Shown: positions 1 through 10,960, counted from the stretch's first letter. The stretch: 64,000 bases of DNA from Toxorhynchites rutilus septentrionalis (GCF_029784135.1 NC_073745.1:62102718-62166717), one strand, 5' to 3'. Translations and numbers: made by a program. Notes: generated by a model from the letters alone, not told the origin.

Positions 1-182
1 TTTTTCTTCATTTTTTGCAAAAACAAATTCTAACTAAAAATCTATAATTTCTACAAAATTCTAGTCGAAGAATGAAATTTGGGAAATTGTTTCAATTTTC
101 ATAAAAAATTGCAAAATTCAAAAATAAATTACACTAAAAAAAGTTATTTTCAAATTCGTTTTTCTCACAAACATATTTTTTT

Positions 183-1518
183 GACGTGGGACTACGTCTA
201 ACCGGAATATATGGAGGGTAAAATGAAAACCTAAACACAGAACATGCAGGAAAAAAATGAAAGATTTTGAATGCTTATAGCTCGAACATTTCGTACTGGA
301 TAGGAGAGATGTTTGCATCACTTGATAGGGAATATTTCTACGCATCTATCGCAACTAACAAAATGTTGTTTTTCATTAGATAAACAATTGAATAACTGTA
401 AAATATTAGGCGTTATCTAAACGCCCTAACTGCATCGTTTTGATTGGCCCGATTTACGGTTTCCCTAACACAGCCATCAAAACCAAGCAGCCTTGGGGAA
501 ATCGGCATTGCAAATACATGAAAGTAGGGGGACTTTTGTTCTCATCGAAAAATGTTCCCTAACACAGACTTTAAAACCAAGCAGCGAAATCGGCATTGCA
601 AGCACACGAAAGAGCCTAGAGGCGAGTGAACTGAAAAGTTTAAACCCTCTTAAAGCCAAAAAGAAGAAAAAGAACACACGAAAGTAGGGGGAGCTTTTGT
701 TCCCACCGAAATGTGTTCCCTAATAGAAATTTCTAAACCAAGGTGCCTGGAGAAATCGGTATTTCAAATTCATGCAAGTCGGGGGTATTTTTGTTCCGAC
801 TGGAATGTGTTTCCCTAACACAGACTTCAAATCCATGAAGCGGGGGGAAATCGGCATTGCGAATTCATACAAATCGGGGGTATTTTTGTTCCGATTGAAA
901 TGTGTTTCCCTAACACAGACTTCAAAACCGAGGTTTCTGGGGAAATCGGCTCTGCAAATAAATGCAAACTGCGAGTACTTTTGTCCTCGCTTGCCTTTGT
1001 GCAGAGTGGAATATGTCTGTCCTAACATGATCTTCTAAACTTAGGAACCTGGGAAAATCGTGCAGCCACTAGAAACGAATGAATTTCCCAGTTTCAAGCA
1101 AATTCGAGATTCGAGAAGTATGTACACTTTTGGGATGTAAACTTCAGAGGGAAATGTAAAATAAAATAATCGTTTGATAATTTTTTTTTGTCTTTATTGG
1201 AAAGATTTTCAGCCTTAGGCTGGTTCATCAAACGTTTGATAATTCTTCCGTACATATATTTTGTTCTAGTCATCATACCAAACGTAAAAGGTCCGTCATT
1301 AAATTTACTTGTAACGAAGAACAATCAATCACAATAAATGAATTGACTTTACACGGCATTTGTTCATTTTTTTCACTCACAGAGCAAATATATTGAACTC
1401 AATTGAATTTGGAAACTGTTTCATTCAATCAAGAATTTAATCAATACAAACGAATGATTGCTAAGCTAAGGTAGTTCCACGTGAACCTTGCGGTTATATC
1501 ATAGATATAACCCACTAA
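183..1518 (+). mobile_element. GACGTAG-family element, copy 1
   Basis: The 5' end is GACGTGGGACTACGTC directly after a T7 run (176-182). The 3' end has the inverted motif near 1472-1486, then a hairpin with arms GGTTATATC and GATATAACC around ATA, CCCACTAA, and a T8 run (1519-1526). There is no transposase. The interior has a promoter-like TTTGATTGGCCC block near 440-455, a set of about 95-bp direct repeats and an AT-rich 3' part. The same layout recurs at 54065-54880. The family label is mine; I do not recognise a published name. Confidence 0.75.
461..1040 (+). repeat. about 95-bp direct repeats inside the GACGTAG element
   Basis: Units begin with a variant of GTTTCCCTAACACAGACTTC (near 461, 552, 713, 808, 903, 1016). 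They continue through GGGGAAATCGGCATTGCAAA and ATGCAAGTCGGGGGTA to the next unit. Spacing is irregular and units diverge. The same unit occurs near 5965, 7025, 10250-10390, 13010, 14600, 52320-52480 and 54350-54650, so it is a building block of the family rather than a local satellite. Confidence 0.75.
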
Positions 1519-2324
1519 TTTTTTTTAATTTTCAAAAAAAAGATATGAATAGCCCTTATAATTTCCAACAAGTTTCGGAAGATGGACACGCTCACAGGAA
1601 AAAAAAATTACATGTTCTGCAAACTTTTTTCTATTTAAAAACATGTTAAGAAGATATCAAACGCGAGAATTTACACGCAAAAAATAGAAGCATCTGGGCC
1701 TCTGAACGGGAACTTGACGTTGAAGTTTGAGGACAATTGCTTTTGAATTGAATTTGCTAACTGTTAATTCAGTGTAAATAGATAGCTTCCCTTGACGGTA
1801 TTATAATTGTCTGAAACATTGACTGTGGAGGGTGACATGACGCAGATTGGATATCCTATGATCATTGATCATGAGTGCTCTCTTGTGCCCCCTTGATAGA
1901 GATGATAAAATTTGCATCAACGTTTGAACCAGGCTTTCTTCGAAACTTTGGGGATAGCAGAGTTTACAAGTCAATTTTACAAGTCATTCCCTCTTCTTCG
2001 ATTCTGATAAGTACTTGCCATCGGTCAATGTTGATTAATTCTCAAGATGCATCGAATCACATTGTCCGCATGTAAGAACGAATAAGGAAACCAGGCCACG
2101 GATTAATGATGGACAAAGTAATTAACTTTGATGAACGGCTCAGTTGAATGTTTGCTGGAGCCCAACAAACATAGGCAGCTTCACATATATAGTCCCGCCA
2201 CTGATATCATTCGATTAGATATGATTTTTTTATTACTGGAACCTTCCCCATGCTTCTTCTTTGAAAGTCGCAAATTGTATGTATGTATGTTTATGTTTCC
2301 TTATTGTATGTATACAGCCATTGT
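1519..2324. other. AT-rich interval without recognised gene
   Basis: Only short open frames with no recognisable domain. No splice-supported exon, RNA gene or repeat structure was seen. Confidence 0.5.
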
Positions 2325-2365
2325 CATGCCAAACCGATATAGTGGTTCTCAGACTGCACAATGGT

Positions 2366-2516
2366 TTTTTTCTGTATTATAGTGATTTTCAACACTTTTT
2401 GGCTGGTTCGTCACTGTTACTTCCATTTTTTGGAAGAATGTCGGTAGTGAGAATTGAACTCATGACCCTTAGCGTGAGAGGTATGGATGTTACCACTACG
2501 CCAGATCGCCTCCACT
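2366..2516 (-). mobile_element. tRNA-derived SINE (Feilai-like) with 13-bp target duplication
   Basis: On the minus strand it begins with a tRNA-like head (A box TGGCGTAGTGG, B box near GAGTTCAATTCTC) and ends in an A-rich tail (T-run at 2365-2371). Direct repeats ACTGCACAATGGT flank it at 2353-2365 and 2517-2529. It matches copies at 42064, 58835 and 59664. The name Feilai is a guess from family knowledge. Confidence 0.85.
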
Positions 2517-2832
2517 ACTGCACAATGGTCCAGGAGATGCATTTAAGTGGAAATTAGCATTTAGAGCTCGACAGTTATTCTCTAGACAAAAACTGTCTTC
2601 GAAAAAGTTGTTACATATGATAGAGCGCTCATTTTCATGTTGCCAAAAATAGGGTGACCAACATTTTCGATGAAATCAAAAATCTAACTTTCTTATCTCT
2701 ATAGATAGGAGTAAACATAGTTTGACAATTTTGTAATCCCACTTATTCAAAACATTTTTGTAGAACAAAGTTTTTTTGTATCTCTTAAAACAACCGATAT
2801 AGCGCATTTTTCCTAATTTGCGTTGGGGTTAC

Positions 2833-3549
2833 CAGTGCCACAAATTATCAAAATTTATTCACGAATGAAGGAGTTAGATTTTTCCCAGTATCGGATGAAT
2901 TCTCTTCTGTTGAAACCCAACACCATATCTGTGATAATGAGTATAACACACGAGTCAAGATGCGTGAACTTTGTCTGGTATATGAATCGAAAACAGCATG
3001 AACGAGTTTCGAAAAGCCTGCATTCAGGCACTTCCATTACTGTCAATAATTTGAGGTGATTATCACGAACGTTAAGTTGATCTTCATCGCTTGCAGTGAA
3101 TTTTTATTGAAAACGTGTCACCCATTGCACATATAAATGGTGGTGTATGCCATTTCTGGGCAAACGTGAGTAGATTCATAAAACGTAGCAAGAGTTATAC
3201 TATACATTCCATTGCCGAAGTCGCCAAAAAATATATTTTTGTGTGATGAATTGCCATCCTTTACCATTAATCGCTTTCACTCTCAATTGGTGACGTTGAA
3301 TTTTATGCTCTGATTTTCACTAACACGCAATGATCTTCATTTTCAACCTTACGAATACCATGACGAAAAGGAAGATGCAAATGAAAAATGAACTTCATGG
3401 CAAGCTGATGTTGATGTTCATTCCACTGGGGTTCATTGATAATGTTGTTTCATATTCATCGACTCTCGCTTGAGCAGTAGTTTATCAATAAAAGGAAGGC
3501 AGAAATTCGCCGAATTTGAATGTCGTGAACTTGAATATTTTCACCACTG
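2833..3549. mobile_element. hAT-like MITE, 717 bp, 8-bp target duplication
   Basis: The 8-bp duplication GGGGTTAC flanks it at 2825-2832 and 3550-3557. The ends read CAGTGCCAC inward and, on the other strand, CAGTGGTGAAAA. CAGTG termini with 8-bp duplications are typical of hAT elements. The right arm of the foldback (near 4470-4480) lacks it, giving a natural empty site. No hAT transposase is present. Confidence 0.8.
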
Positions 3550-4791
3550 GGGGTTACAATTTAAAAAACTGTTTTTCTGCACTAACTTCTATATTTTAAA
3601 TTCTACATACAAACTGTCTTCGACGACTTTTAGAACATACTGATACAAACATTTTGCGATGCAGAACTTGTCAATATCTCAATTTCACTCAAAGTTATTG
3701 AAATTTCTTCCCAAAAATACGCTCTCTACAATTGCTTGCCATTCTTTCAGGGGCAAACATAAACGAAGTTTATTGGCGGCATTTGAAAGAACAGAGTTCA
3801 CTCTAAATAATGTGTGATTTTCAAAACTATATTTTTCGTGTTTGAGTAAATTAATGTTGAAATCATGAGTTTTTGGGTGAAAACCCATCAATAACTTTGA
3901 GTAGGATTAAGATATTGACATAATCTGCACCGCAAAATGTTGGTCTTGATAAGCTCTAAAAGTCATACGAGGACAGTTTTGATGTAGAATTTGAAATTTA
4001 AAATCAGAGCAAAAAAAACACTTTTTCATGGTTACCCTAATGCATCTTAGGAAAAAAGCACAAGAAAAAACTTTTAGAACTTATCAATACCAACATTTTG
4101 CGATGCAGAATTCGTCAATATCTTAATCCTGCTCAAAATAATTGATGGGTTTTCACCCAAAAACTCATAATTTCAATTTTAATTTACTCAAATACTAAAA
4201 ATAACATATCTTTGAATCACATATTATATAGAGTGAAATTTATTCTTTCAAATTTCGTCAACAAACATTTTTTATGTTTGCCCCAGAAAGAATGGCAAGC
4301 AACTGTAGAGAGCGTGTTTTTTGGGAAGAAATATCAATAACTTTGAGTAAAATTGAGATATTGACAAGTTCTGCATCGCAAAGTGTTTATATCAGTATGT
4401 TCTAAAAGTCTTTCGAATACAGTTTGTATGTAGAATTTGAAATATAAAAGTCAGAGCAGAAAAACTGTTTTTTAATGGTGATCCCAACGCAAATTAGGAA
4501 AAAGGCGCTATATCGATTATTTCAAGAGATAAAAATAAACTTTGTTCTACAAAGATGTTTTTAATAACTGGAACTACAACATTGTCGAACTATGTTTACC
4601 TCTATCTATAGAGATAAGAAAGTTAGATTTTTCATTTCATCGAAAATGTTGGTCACCCTATTTTTGGCAACATAAAAATGAGCGTTCTATCATACGTAAC
4701 AACTTTGTCGAAGACAGTTTTTGTCTAGAGAATAACTGTTGAGCTCTAAATGCTAATTTCAACTTAAATGCATCTCCTGGACCATTGTGGA

Positions 4792-5541
4792 CTTTCGTCA
4801 ATAATGGTAATTTTGTTCTTTATCGCAAAACATTAGACCGGTACTTTTTTATTTTTTTATTAGGGTGCCCATTCCCATTTTAGGGTGGTCCAAAAAATCA
4901 AATTGTCCCCTTTTTTCCAAAAACACCTTTATTTAAAAAAAATTATAACTTTTGAACTACTGGAACGATTAAGAAGATCGACAAATCAAATCGAAGCTTT
5001 TCTTTTTTAAAAAATATTACACTTGCAAAAAATATATATTTCCCATGTTCCTATTTTCTGTTGGTCAAGCCGTTGCAACCAAAACATCTAAACTTTGAGA
5101 AATCATGACTCAAAAACGAAAAACCAATAACTTCAAAACGAAACAAACACCTCTTTGATTTTTGGATATGTTATGTAGAAAAGCCTCGGCTTTCAAGAAA
5201 AAAATATAGTGTCCTTGGCTCCGAAACCATGAAAACCATAAACAACAAATACAATCAATAATTATGGAAACGAAATCCATTTTTTGTGTAATATTTTTGC
5301 ATAGTGTAATATTTTTGCATAGAAGACTAGACATTGTCTTTAATTTGATATGTCGTTCATCTAAATTGGTTCAGTGGTTCAAAAGTTATGAATTTTTGAA
5401 AAAAGTCATTTTTGGGAAAAAGTGGAGAAATTGATTTTTCGGACCACCCTAAAATGTATATGGACACCCTAATAAATAAATAAAAAAATACGGGTCCAAT
5501 GTTTTCCAATGAAGAACAAAATTACCACTTTTGACGAAAAT
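4792..5541. mobile_element. Nested inverted-repeat element in the right foldback arm
   Basis: Sequence 4793-4905 recurs inverted at about 5425-5541, including the blocks TTATTAGGGTG and TTTAGGGTGGTCC. It is absent at the equivalent place in the left arm (2353-2365 region). The central part is AT-rich with no coding content. Confidence 0.65.
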
Positions 5542-5744
5542 CTGAGAACCACTATATCGGTTTGGCATGGAATAGCTGGATATTGTTGGCTGGACAATGC
5601 TGTGTGTAATAATTTGATTCGTGCCATTCTCCATGTTTTATTTTGGGACTCAACCTAGGTTCTAGAGATCATGTTCAATAATAGTTTAATCAAAAAAAAA
5701 TAAGACCCGTAATGACATTTTTCGATTTTCACAAACAATCCAAA

Positions 5745-6060
5745 TGAAAACCTAAACACAGAACGTGCAGGAAAAAGTGAAAGATTTCGAATGCTTATAA
5801 GTTGAACATTTCTGGATAGATCGGAAAGATGTTTGTATAAATTAATAGGAAATATTTCTACGCATCACAATTAATAAAATGTTAATTTTAATTAGATAAA
5901 CAATTGAAAAACTGTAAAATATCAAGCGTTATCTAAACGTCCTAACTGCGCCCGATTTATGGTTTCCCCAACACAGGCTTCAAAACCAAAGAGACTGGGA
6001 GAATCGGCATCGCAAATGCATACTTTTGTTCCAACCGAAGTGTGTTAGAAGATAGGTTCC
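5745..6060 (+). mobile_element. GACGTAG-family fragment
   Basis: Matches 225-500 of copy 1: an AAAACCTAAACACAGAAC block, the AT-rich stretch, then one repeat unit beginning near 5965. The terminal 5' motif and the 3' hairpin are both missing. Confidence 0.6.
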
Positions 6061-6222
6061 CGACAAAACCGTGTAGAATGAAATCTCCGATGTTGCTATG
6101 TAAATCCGAGTAAAACGAAATCAACTCCCAATATCTGCTCAATTCAATCATTTATTTAAGTAAAACCATTTTAAAAATCTACTCATGGAATTCATTAAAG
6201 GTTATTAATAAAAATAAAAAAG

Positions 6223-7066
6223 TCACAGGAGGGTTGTTTCCGAGACACGACCGCATAGTTGACGTAGGATTCCGTTAGACTATCTGTTGATTTTGGATAT
6301 GTTTGAAGAATTACATCGTTAAACTCTTTGATAATGATATGGTGGCCCTGAAAAGGGCCGTTTTGTTTGGTTGTTGGGTATTGTATGTTAACTCCAGTGT
6401 TTATCGAGTGATGATGGCAGAAGGATGGTAAACAGTCGTTGGATGGTGCGTATCAGATAAAAGATACCGAAGTGGAACGATATATGATGAAAACCGCCCT
6501 CTGTGATCCTAAACGAGATGCCTCCTGTGATATGTATGTATGAAATAAAGAAAAAAAACTCACCAATGTAACATAAGACAATTACCAATACCGAACACAA
6601 TTATAATTTTTCCTCATCAGTAAAAACATGTTACTTTAATATAGAGAAAACATATTTGAAATGGAAAAGGTATTCTTTTTTATAATTTTTACTTTCTAAG
6701 CGTTTATTCAACCCAATTCAATTTTAATTGGACTAACAACACCCAATACTATATATAGAGGATATGGGAAATCACTTTTTCGAATATTTCTTCACTTTTC
6801 CAATTTTTTTTGCCGTATAAACTTCCCTCGGGTGAAAATGAACACAAAAAAGAGTTCTCGAGCGGGAACGCACCTTGGTTTTTAATTTTAGGAATTAAAA
6901 TAAATCGTTTCATATATCAAGTCATTCTTAGCACAACTGCTACCATATACAATTTTACACTTACACTTGTGCTAAATTTTCCACAATAAACGATCGGTCA
7001 TTGATATGAAATTTCATGGAGCAACCCCCGACTTGCATATATTTGCAATGCCGTAATCCAACGTCA
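6223..7066 (-). mobile_element. GACGTAG-family element with histone stem-loop
   Basis: Minus orientation. The 5' end GACGTTGGATTAC abuts an A6 run (7067-7072 on plus). The 3' end has TCCTACGTCAA near 6260, a hairpin (GGTCGTGTC / GAAACAACC) and terminal CTCCTGTGAC abutting A6 (6217-6222). It carries one copy of the ATGCAAGTCGGGGG unit near its 5' end and a perfect histone-type stem-loop at 6344-6359. A histone coding region could not be identified with confidence. Confidence 0.7.
6344..6359 (-). promoter_or_regulatory. Histone mRNA 3' stem-loop (relic)
   Basis: On the minus strand GGCCCTTTTCAGGGCC forms a perfect 6-bp stem with TTTC loop, matching the metazoan replication-dependent histone consensus. 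A purine-rich CAAAGAG lies about 20 bases downstream, where a histone downstream element would be. It sits inside a repeat element without an intact histone frame. Confidence 0.75.
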
Positions 7067-7223
7067 AAAAATAAATACATTTAAATTTTATCAATTCAAA
7101 ACTGCCTTCGGGCCTGCTAGTTCGATGGGAGATTAATCTGCCTCCCTAAATGAATATTGCTCATGGCGTCGCTTGGTGCCGCCGAAAGCAGACTCGTTTG
7201 CTGAGGAGTGCTGAACGACAATG

Positions 7224-7239
7224 GGCCCTTCTCAGGGCT
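7224..7239 (+). promoter_or_regulatory. Histone stem-loop-like sequence
   Basis: GGCCCT-TCTC-AGGGCT: a 6-bp stem ending in a G-T pair, with a 4-base loop, followed by AGAGACGAATGAAC. The downstream block resembles sequence at 56420-56470. No histone frame was found upstream, so this may be chance or a very old relic. Confidence 0.4.
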
Positions 7240-7695
7240 AGAGACGAATGAACGTATAGTTTAAAGTCTCTATAATTCAAAAGAAGAAAAATATTGCTAC
7301 CAGATGTCACGAACTTCGACTTTTTTTGCTACTATGGTGCTACTCGCCCGTGTAGCATTATTTTATAGAATTCCTTCATGCATTTGTCTGATACGGGCTG
7401 TGTATCGTTCGTTCTTGTTTTTTGAAGGGACTTTAACCCAAAGGTCATTCCTCCCTAACGGGCTGTGTATGACTGGAGCGTTCCGTTATAAACATGCATG
7501 AATATGTCCTTCGCTTCTTTTGCCAAATCCAGTAAAAGGTGGTTGATGAAACGTATGTTTTTGACATGATACGTTCCATGTTAGTTGTTAGTAGAAAATG
7601 TAAAAATAAACAGTATTTTTGATCATAGTTTTACATAGTTTTTGTGGTAAGTGGAAAACAGTAAAATAAACTCTTTTGTTTCAAAACAAATTGAT

Positions 7696-7711
7696 AGTCC
7701 TGAGAAGGACT
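7696..7711 (-). promoter_or_regulatory. Histone 3' stem-loop relic
   Basis: On the minus strand AGTCCT-TCTC-AGGACT: a perfect 6-bp stem with a 4-base loop at the 3' side of the H4-derived unit. The first base pair differs from the GG..CC consensus, so processing by stem-loop binding protein would probably be weak. Confidence 0.6.
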
Positions 7712-7855
7712 GGATGGTTTAATGGGTTGTACGGAATCTGCTGCGTTTCAGTCGGATGTAGCAGTTTAGTTTTGGGAGCGGTAGCTTTTACGGATTCGCT
7801 GATGCTTTCCTTGACTTTGGCGCCATCGGTTTCTGTGCGTCGATTTGCGGGGGTT

Positions 7856-7953
7856 TGATTGGCACCACCACGACGAGCTAAACGACGGATAGCGGGTGTG
7901 ATACGATGCGATGCAATGCACTTCACTCCTCTGCCTCCTTTGCCGCATCCAAT
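7856..7953 (-). pseudogene. Histone H4 pseudogene fragment
   Basis: The minus-strand translation contains CGKGG near the start and PAIRRLARRGG, matching the H4 N-terminal glycine/lysine tail and the ITKPAIRRLARRGG segment. The residues between them (the KRHRKVLRDNIQG region) are largely lost, and nothing of the histone fold follows. The frame continues into a tail (7700-7856) unrelated to H4. No functional H4 can be made. It is the same chimera as the H4 fragments at 46480 and 48403, so it spread with the element. Confidence 0.75.
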
Positions 7954-8192
7954 TGTTGATGTGAAGAGGAGCGCACCAGCAATGCACACTAGATTTAATT
8001 CGATGCTCTCCGCTGCTTCCTCTTCTTTGCACACTTTGCCGCAACGCATCCATCGTTGGTTGCCGATGGCTTCCTCTCCTTTGCCGCACTGTATGGTGTT
8101 GGTTGATTAGTAGAGCACTGCACACTAGAAGCCCAGATGTTTGCCGATCTGAGCGTTGAACGAGAATGAGAAATCCAAAAATGCTACCGTCC

Positions 8193-8201
8193 TTTTATAT
8201 T
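8193..8201 (-). promoter_or_regulatory. TATA box of the H4-derived unit
   Basis: TATAAAAGG on the minus strand, about 240 bases upstream of the H4 fragment. It follows a CCAAT-type GATTGG and a TGACGTCA-like site. The same arrangement precedes the two H4 fragments in 45515-48833. Confidence 0.5.
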
Positions 8202-8569
8202 AGTTGGTATGTGAGAAATAGGCGCCCCCCACTCGCTCGACATGCACATATTTGACTTATCGGGGAACGAAAGAAGCGAAGCAGGCGAAAAAGAAATGAC
8301 GTCAACTTCGACCAATCAGTACCGTTTGGATAGGGGTTGAGATTTTTCAATTGTTCGATAGGTAATTACATGATATATATTATTTTATTCAAGGTGAAAA
8401 ATTGTTATAGAGTGCCGCAATGTTTTGATGTAAAAATCTCATCAATCCGTCATGAAATGACTGAGCAATACGCGTTTGAAATTGGACATTTTTCACGATG
8501 CGATCGATATTCGTTTTTCAATTTGTACCCCAATATGTTCCCAAAAGACGTAATCCTACGTCAAAAAAA

Positions 8570-9228
8570 TCTTGAAGAAACTAAATTGCAATAAGTTTAT
8601 TCGCTATCAGATCTTTTAGGATGACTACCAATCTTTTTGTTCTGATTGATATGATATCACCTTTATCACTTGAGCATTCCTGATGCGACGAATTCGGGTA
8701 GATCTCAGTTTCGACTTCAGACTTCGTGATAAAATATTCAATTAACAGCTGCGTAGATTTTTTTGCTCTCTCTACTAAATAGATTTTAAACCGAAGGCTG
8801 ATTCATCTCTGCTACGCTGCGTAGATTGTTTCGCTTTGTATACCTCCTCATGGATTCTATGCTGATGGAGTTCGCTTTGATCGTAACTGGTTAAGATTGT
8901 TCTTCATCAGAATCATTCACCACTATTCCGGCACCACACGAACGGCGATTGGATTCACAATCCGATCGAGTTCGAATATTTTGCATCTGCTACCCGTCCG
9001 TCTCAAATCCAAGTAGCCGGTGAACTTCGAATTTCGAACTTCCATTGCAGTAGTCAGAGAACTGTGAAACCAAAACAAAAACAAAAACTGATACAGAACT
9101 TTTCGTCTGGTTCGCGCCGGTCTCTGTGAATCGACCGAAAATTGTTTTTGTTAAGGTGTATAATTAAACGCTACCAGATTCCAGTTTCCTGTAGTTTGCT
9201 AGTGTAGGATCTGTCCTCTGTCGAAAAT
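8570..9228. other. Interval without recognised gene
   Basis: Mixed-composition sequence. 9050-9228 is moderately GC-rich and lies directly upstream of the relic at 9229, so it may be its former 5' untranslated region. No other feature was supported. Confidence 0.4.
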
Positions 9229-9345
9229 ATGTCCGATGGATATCAGTTTGCGATCAAAAGTAAGCTCAAGATATAATGCGACTCGGAGATCAAGAAGAAA
9301 AAGTAGAAAAGCAAGGACAAGGGAATGCTACGTAAAAAATTCGCA
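9229..9345 (+). pseudogene. Possible FAM32A-like retropseudogene
   Basis: From ATG 9229 the frame reads MSDGYQFAIKSKLKI, stop, CDSEIKKKK, stop, KSKDKGML. FAM32A-family proteins begin with a short acidic/aromatic lead, then a KLKLK block and a long lysine run followed by KDK, which is the order seen here. Two in-frame stops break it, and the conserved C-terminal part is not recognisable downstream. No intron is visible in the matching part, consistent with a retrocopy. The match is short and lysine-rich, so chance similarity is possible. Confidence 0.35.
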
Positions 9346-9917
9346 AAAAATCTAGACCAGAGCAGCTGGAAAGGTAGCGCCAGCAACCAATTCAATCAGT
9401 CAAACCGAGTGCTCCGGATCGGGTGCTTAAGAAAACAGAAGAATCGTGAGAATTGTGAGTTATAAACGTGATGAATTCATACCATTTAGTTTTATATTCA
9501 TTGGTCTCTGTTTTCTATTCCTACAACGAAAGAAGCGTAGTATGGAAGTCAACATCCGAATCATCATTTTGCCACACCAGACGAATCATGTGAGATAACA
9601 ATATCCAAACACAACGTTCGATTTCCAGGAAACGCGCCGTCAACAGCGCGTGATTGTTTTTGTTTATATTTCAAGAAATCAGACCCGCGATATGCGCGCG
9701 GATGTTTAGGATAGCAATTTATGTAAACTCCAAACTAATATAGAATAAAGAGAGCATTTCACTTCTGTTCTGAGAGTCAAAAGAATCGTGTGCATTTTAA
9801 AAAAATCTGAACCGACCCTTCAGGTCCTAACTTGGACAAGGCTACGATTCCCCGCAAACAGTGGGTGGAACAGTTCAACCAAATTCGAATATTATTTTGC
9901 AATGCACCAAAATATTT

Positions 9918-10445
9918 GTGATAGGTTATGTTCTTCGTTACAAATAAATTTGATGAACGTCCTTTTATGTTTGATATGATGCCTAGGACTAGCACAATAT
10001 GTGAACGGAAGAATTGTCAAACGATCATTGCATTTTACATTTCCCTCTGAAATTATTGCACATCTCATGTTTACTTAGTTCTCAAACCGCGAAAGTTCAT
10101 TCACTTCTAGTATCTGAAATAACGATTTTCCCAGGATTCTCAGTTTAAAAGTAATTTTTAGGAAAACATATTCCGGTCTGCACAACGGCAAGCGAGTACA
10201 AAGTACTCAACACCAAAAAATACCCCCGTCTTGCATGTATTTGCAAAGTGGATTCCCCCAGGCACATTAATTTTGAAGTCCGTGTTAGGGAAATACAGCT
10301 CAGTGGGAAAAAAATACCCCCGACTTGCATGTATATTTGCAGAGCGGATTTCCACAGATGCATCGATTTTGAAGTCTGTGTTGGGGAAACCGTAAATCGG
10401 GCCAATCAAAACTTGGCAATTAGGGCTCTTTTCTCTCCAAAAATT
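9918..10445 (-). mobile_element. GACGTAG-family fragment
   Basis: Inverted relative to copy 1. 9930-10060 matches the TTTACTTGTAACGAAG and TACCAAACGTAAAAGG parts; 10240-10400 holds two repeat units; 10395-10415 holds the CCCGATTTACGGTTTCC block. Both ends are missing, and a SINE lies just beyond its 5' side. Confidence 0.65.
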
Positions 10446-10467
10446 ATTTTGATTCAATCCTTCTCCA

Positions 10468-10960
10468 GGGGGTCTTCGTAGCCACTTGGTTACGCGTTCG
10501 CTTACCAAGCGATCGATCGTGAGTTCAAACTCAGGGCCCTCAATTGACCATCTTTGTGTTGTTATAGAATAACTACGTCCACGTAACCATCATCAGCGAT
10601 GGAAATCGATCCACGGTGGAACAAAGATCGATTCATCCATACAACTGCTCTGCTCTGCAAGAAATATCGGGCTGCTGTTCTATAAATAACTCAACAATGA
10701 TCAATATCAACTGTCTCCGCTGTCCGGTCTGCTGAACAATGGAAGAACAGAAAGAATACTCTTACGCCTAAATGGCTACTACTGTGTAATTTACCATAAT
10801 GTAATGGAACAGAAAACTTAACGCCTAAATGGCTACTACTAACTACTGTGTAATTCACAATTTATAGAAACTTAAACATATGTACATGTACACGATTAAA
10901 CCCGGCTCTGTTACAGCTAAATGCTAATGAGCCTAATAAATAAATGGGATAAAAAAAAAA
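10468..10960 (+). mobile_element. Long tRNA-derived SINE, about 493 bp, 12-bp target duplication
   Basis: The head resembles a tRNA (A box near TAGCCACTTGG, B box near GAGTTCAAACTC). The body contains a duplicated block (ACGCCTAAATGGCTACTACT near 10765 and 10820). It ends CGGCTCTGTTACAGC...GAGCCTAATAAATAAA plus A10. The duplication AATCCTTCTCCA flanks it at 10456-10467 and 10959-10970. The tail resembles the LINE 3' ends at 43738-43795 and 51958-52022, suggesting it borrows that LINE's machinery. Confidence 0.85.

Larger units (their letters stand above)
2325..5569. mobile_element. Large foldback (inverted-repeat) element with nested insertions
   Basis: The outer 28 bases at 2325-2352 are repeated inverted at 5542-5569. 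Inside, 2517-2832 matches 4450-4791 inverted, 3550-4040 matches 4060-4470 inverted, and the axis lies near 4050. The two arms differ by insertions: a SINE and a hAT-like MITE in the left arm, and another inverted-repeat element in the right arm. No transposase is present. The terminal residues and target duplication of the foldback itself are not resolved. Confidence 0.75.
7300..8562 (-). mobile_element. GACGTAG-family element with one histone H4 unit
   Basis: Minus orientation. The 5' motif GACGTAGGATTACGTC at 8547-8562 abuts A7 (8563-8569). Reading inward come a block shared with 45520-45740, a GATTGGTCGAA/TGACGTCA promoter-like region (8280-8320), a TATA box (8193-8201), a degraded H4 fragment, an acidic/lysine-rich tail and a stem-loop at 7696-7711. 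Homology with 45515-47130 ends near 7300, so the 3' hairpin is absent and the copy is truncated. Confidence 0.7.

Noticed and set aside
183..1518. Assignment of GACGTAG elements to Helitrons because of the 3' hairpin and gene capture.
   Set aside because: Ends do not fit TC...CTRR, copies sit inside homopolymers rather than between A and T, and there is an inverted GACGTAG motif near both ends. Left unclassified.
7681..8125. 119-122 aa minus-strand frames as a protein-coding gene.
   Set aside because: They overlap the decayed H4 unit, with only PAIRRLARRGG and flanking scraps recognisable, inside a repeat element.
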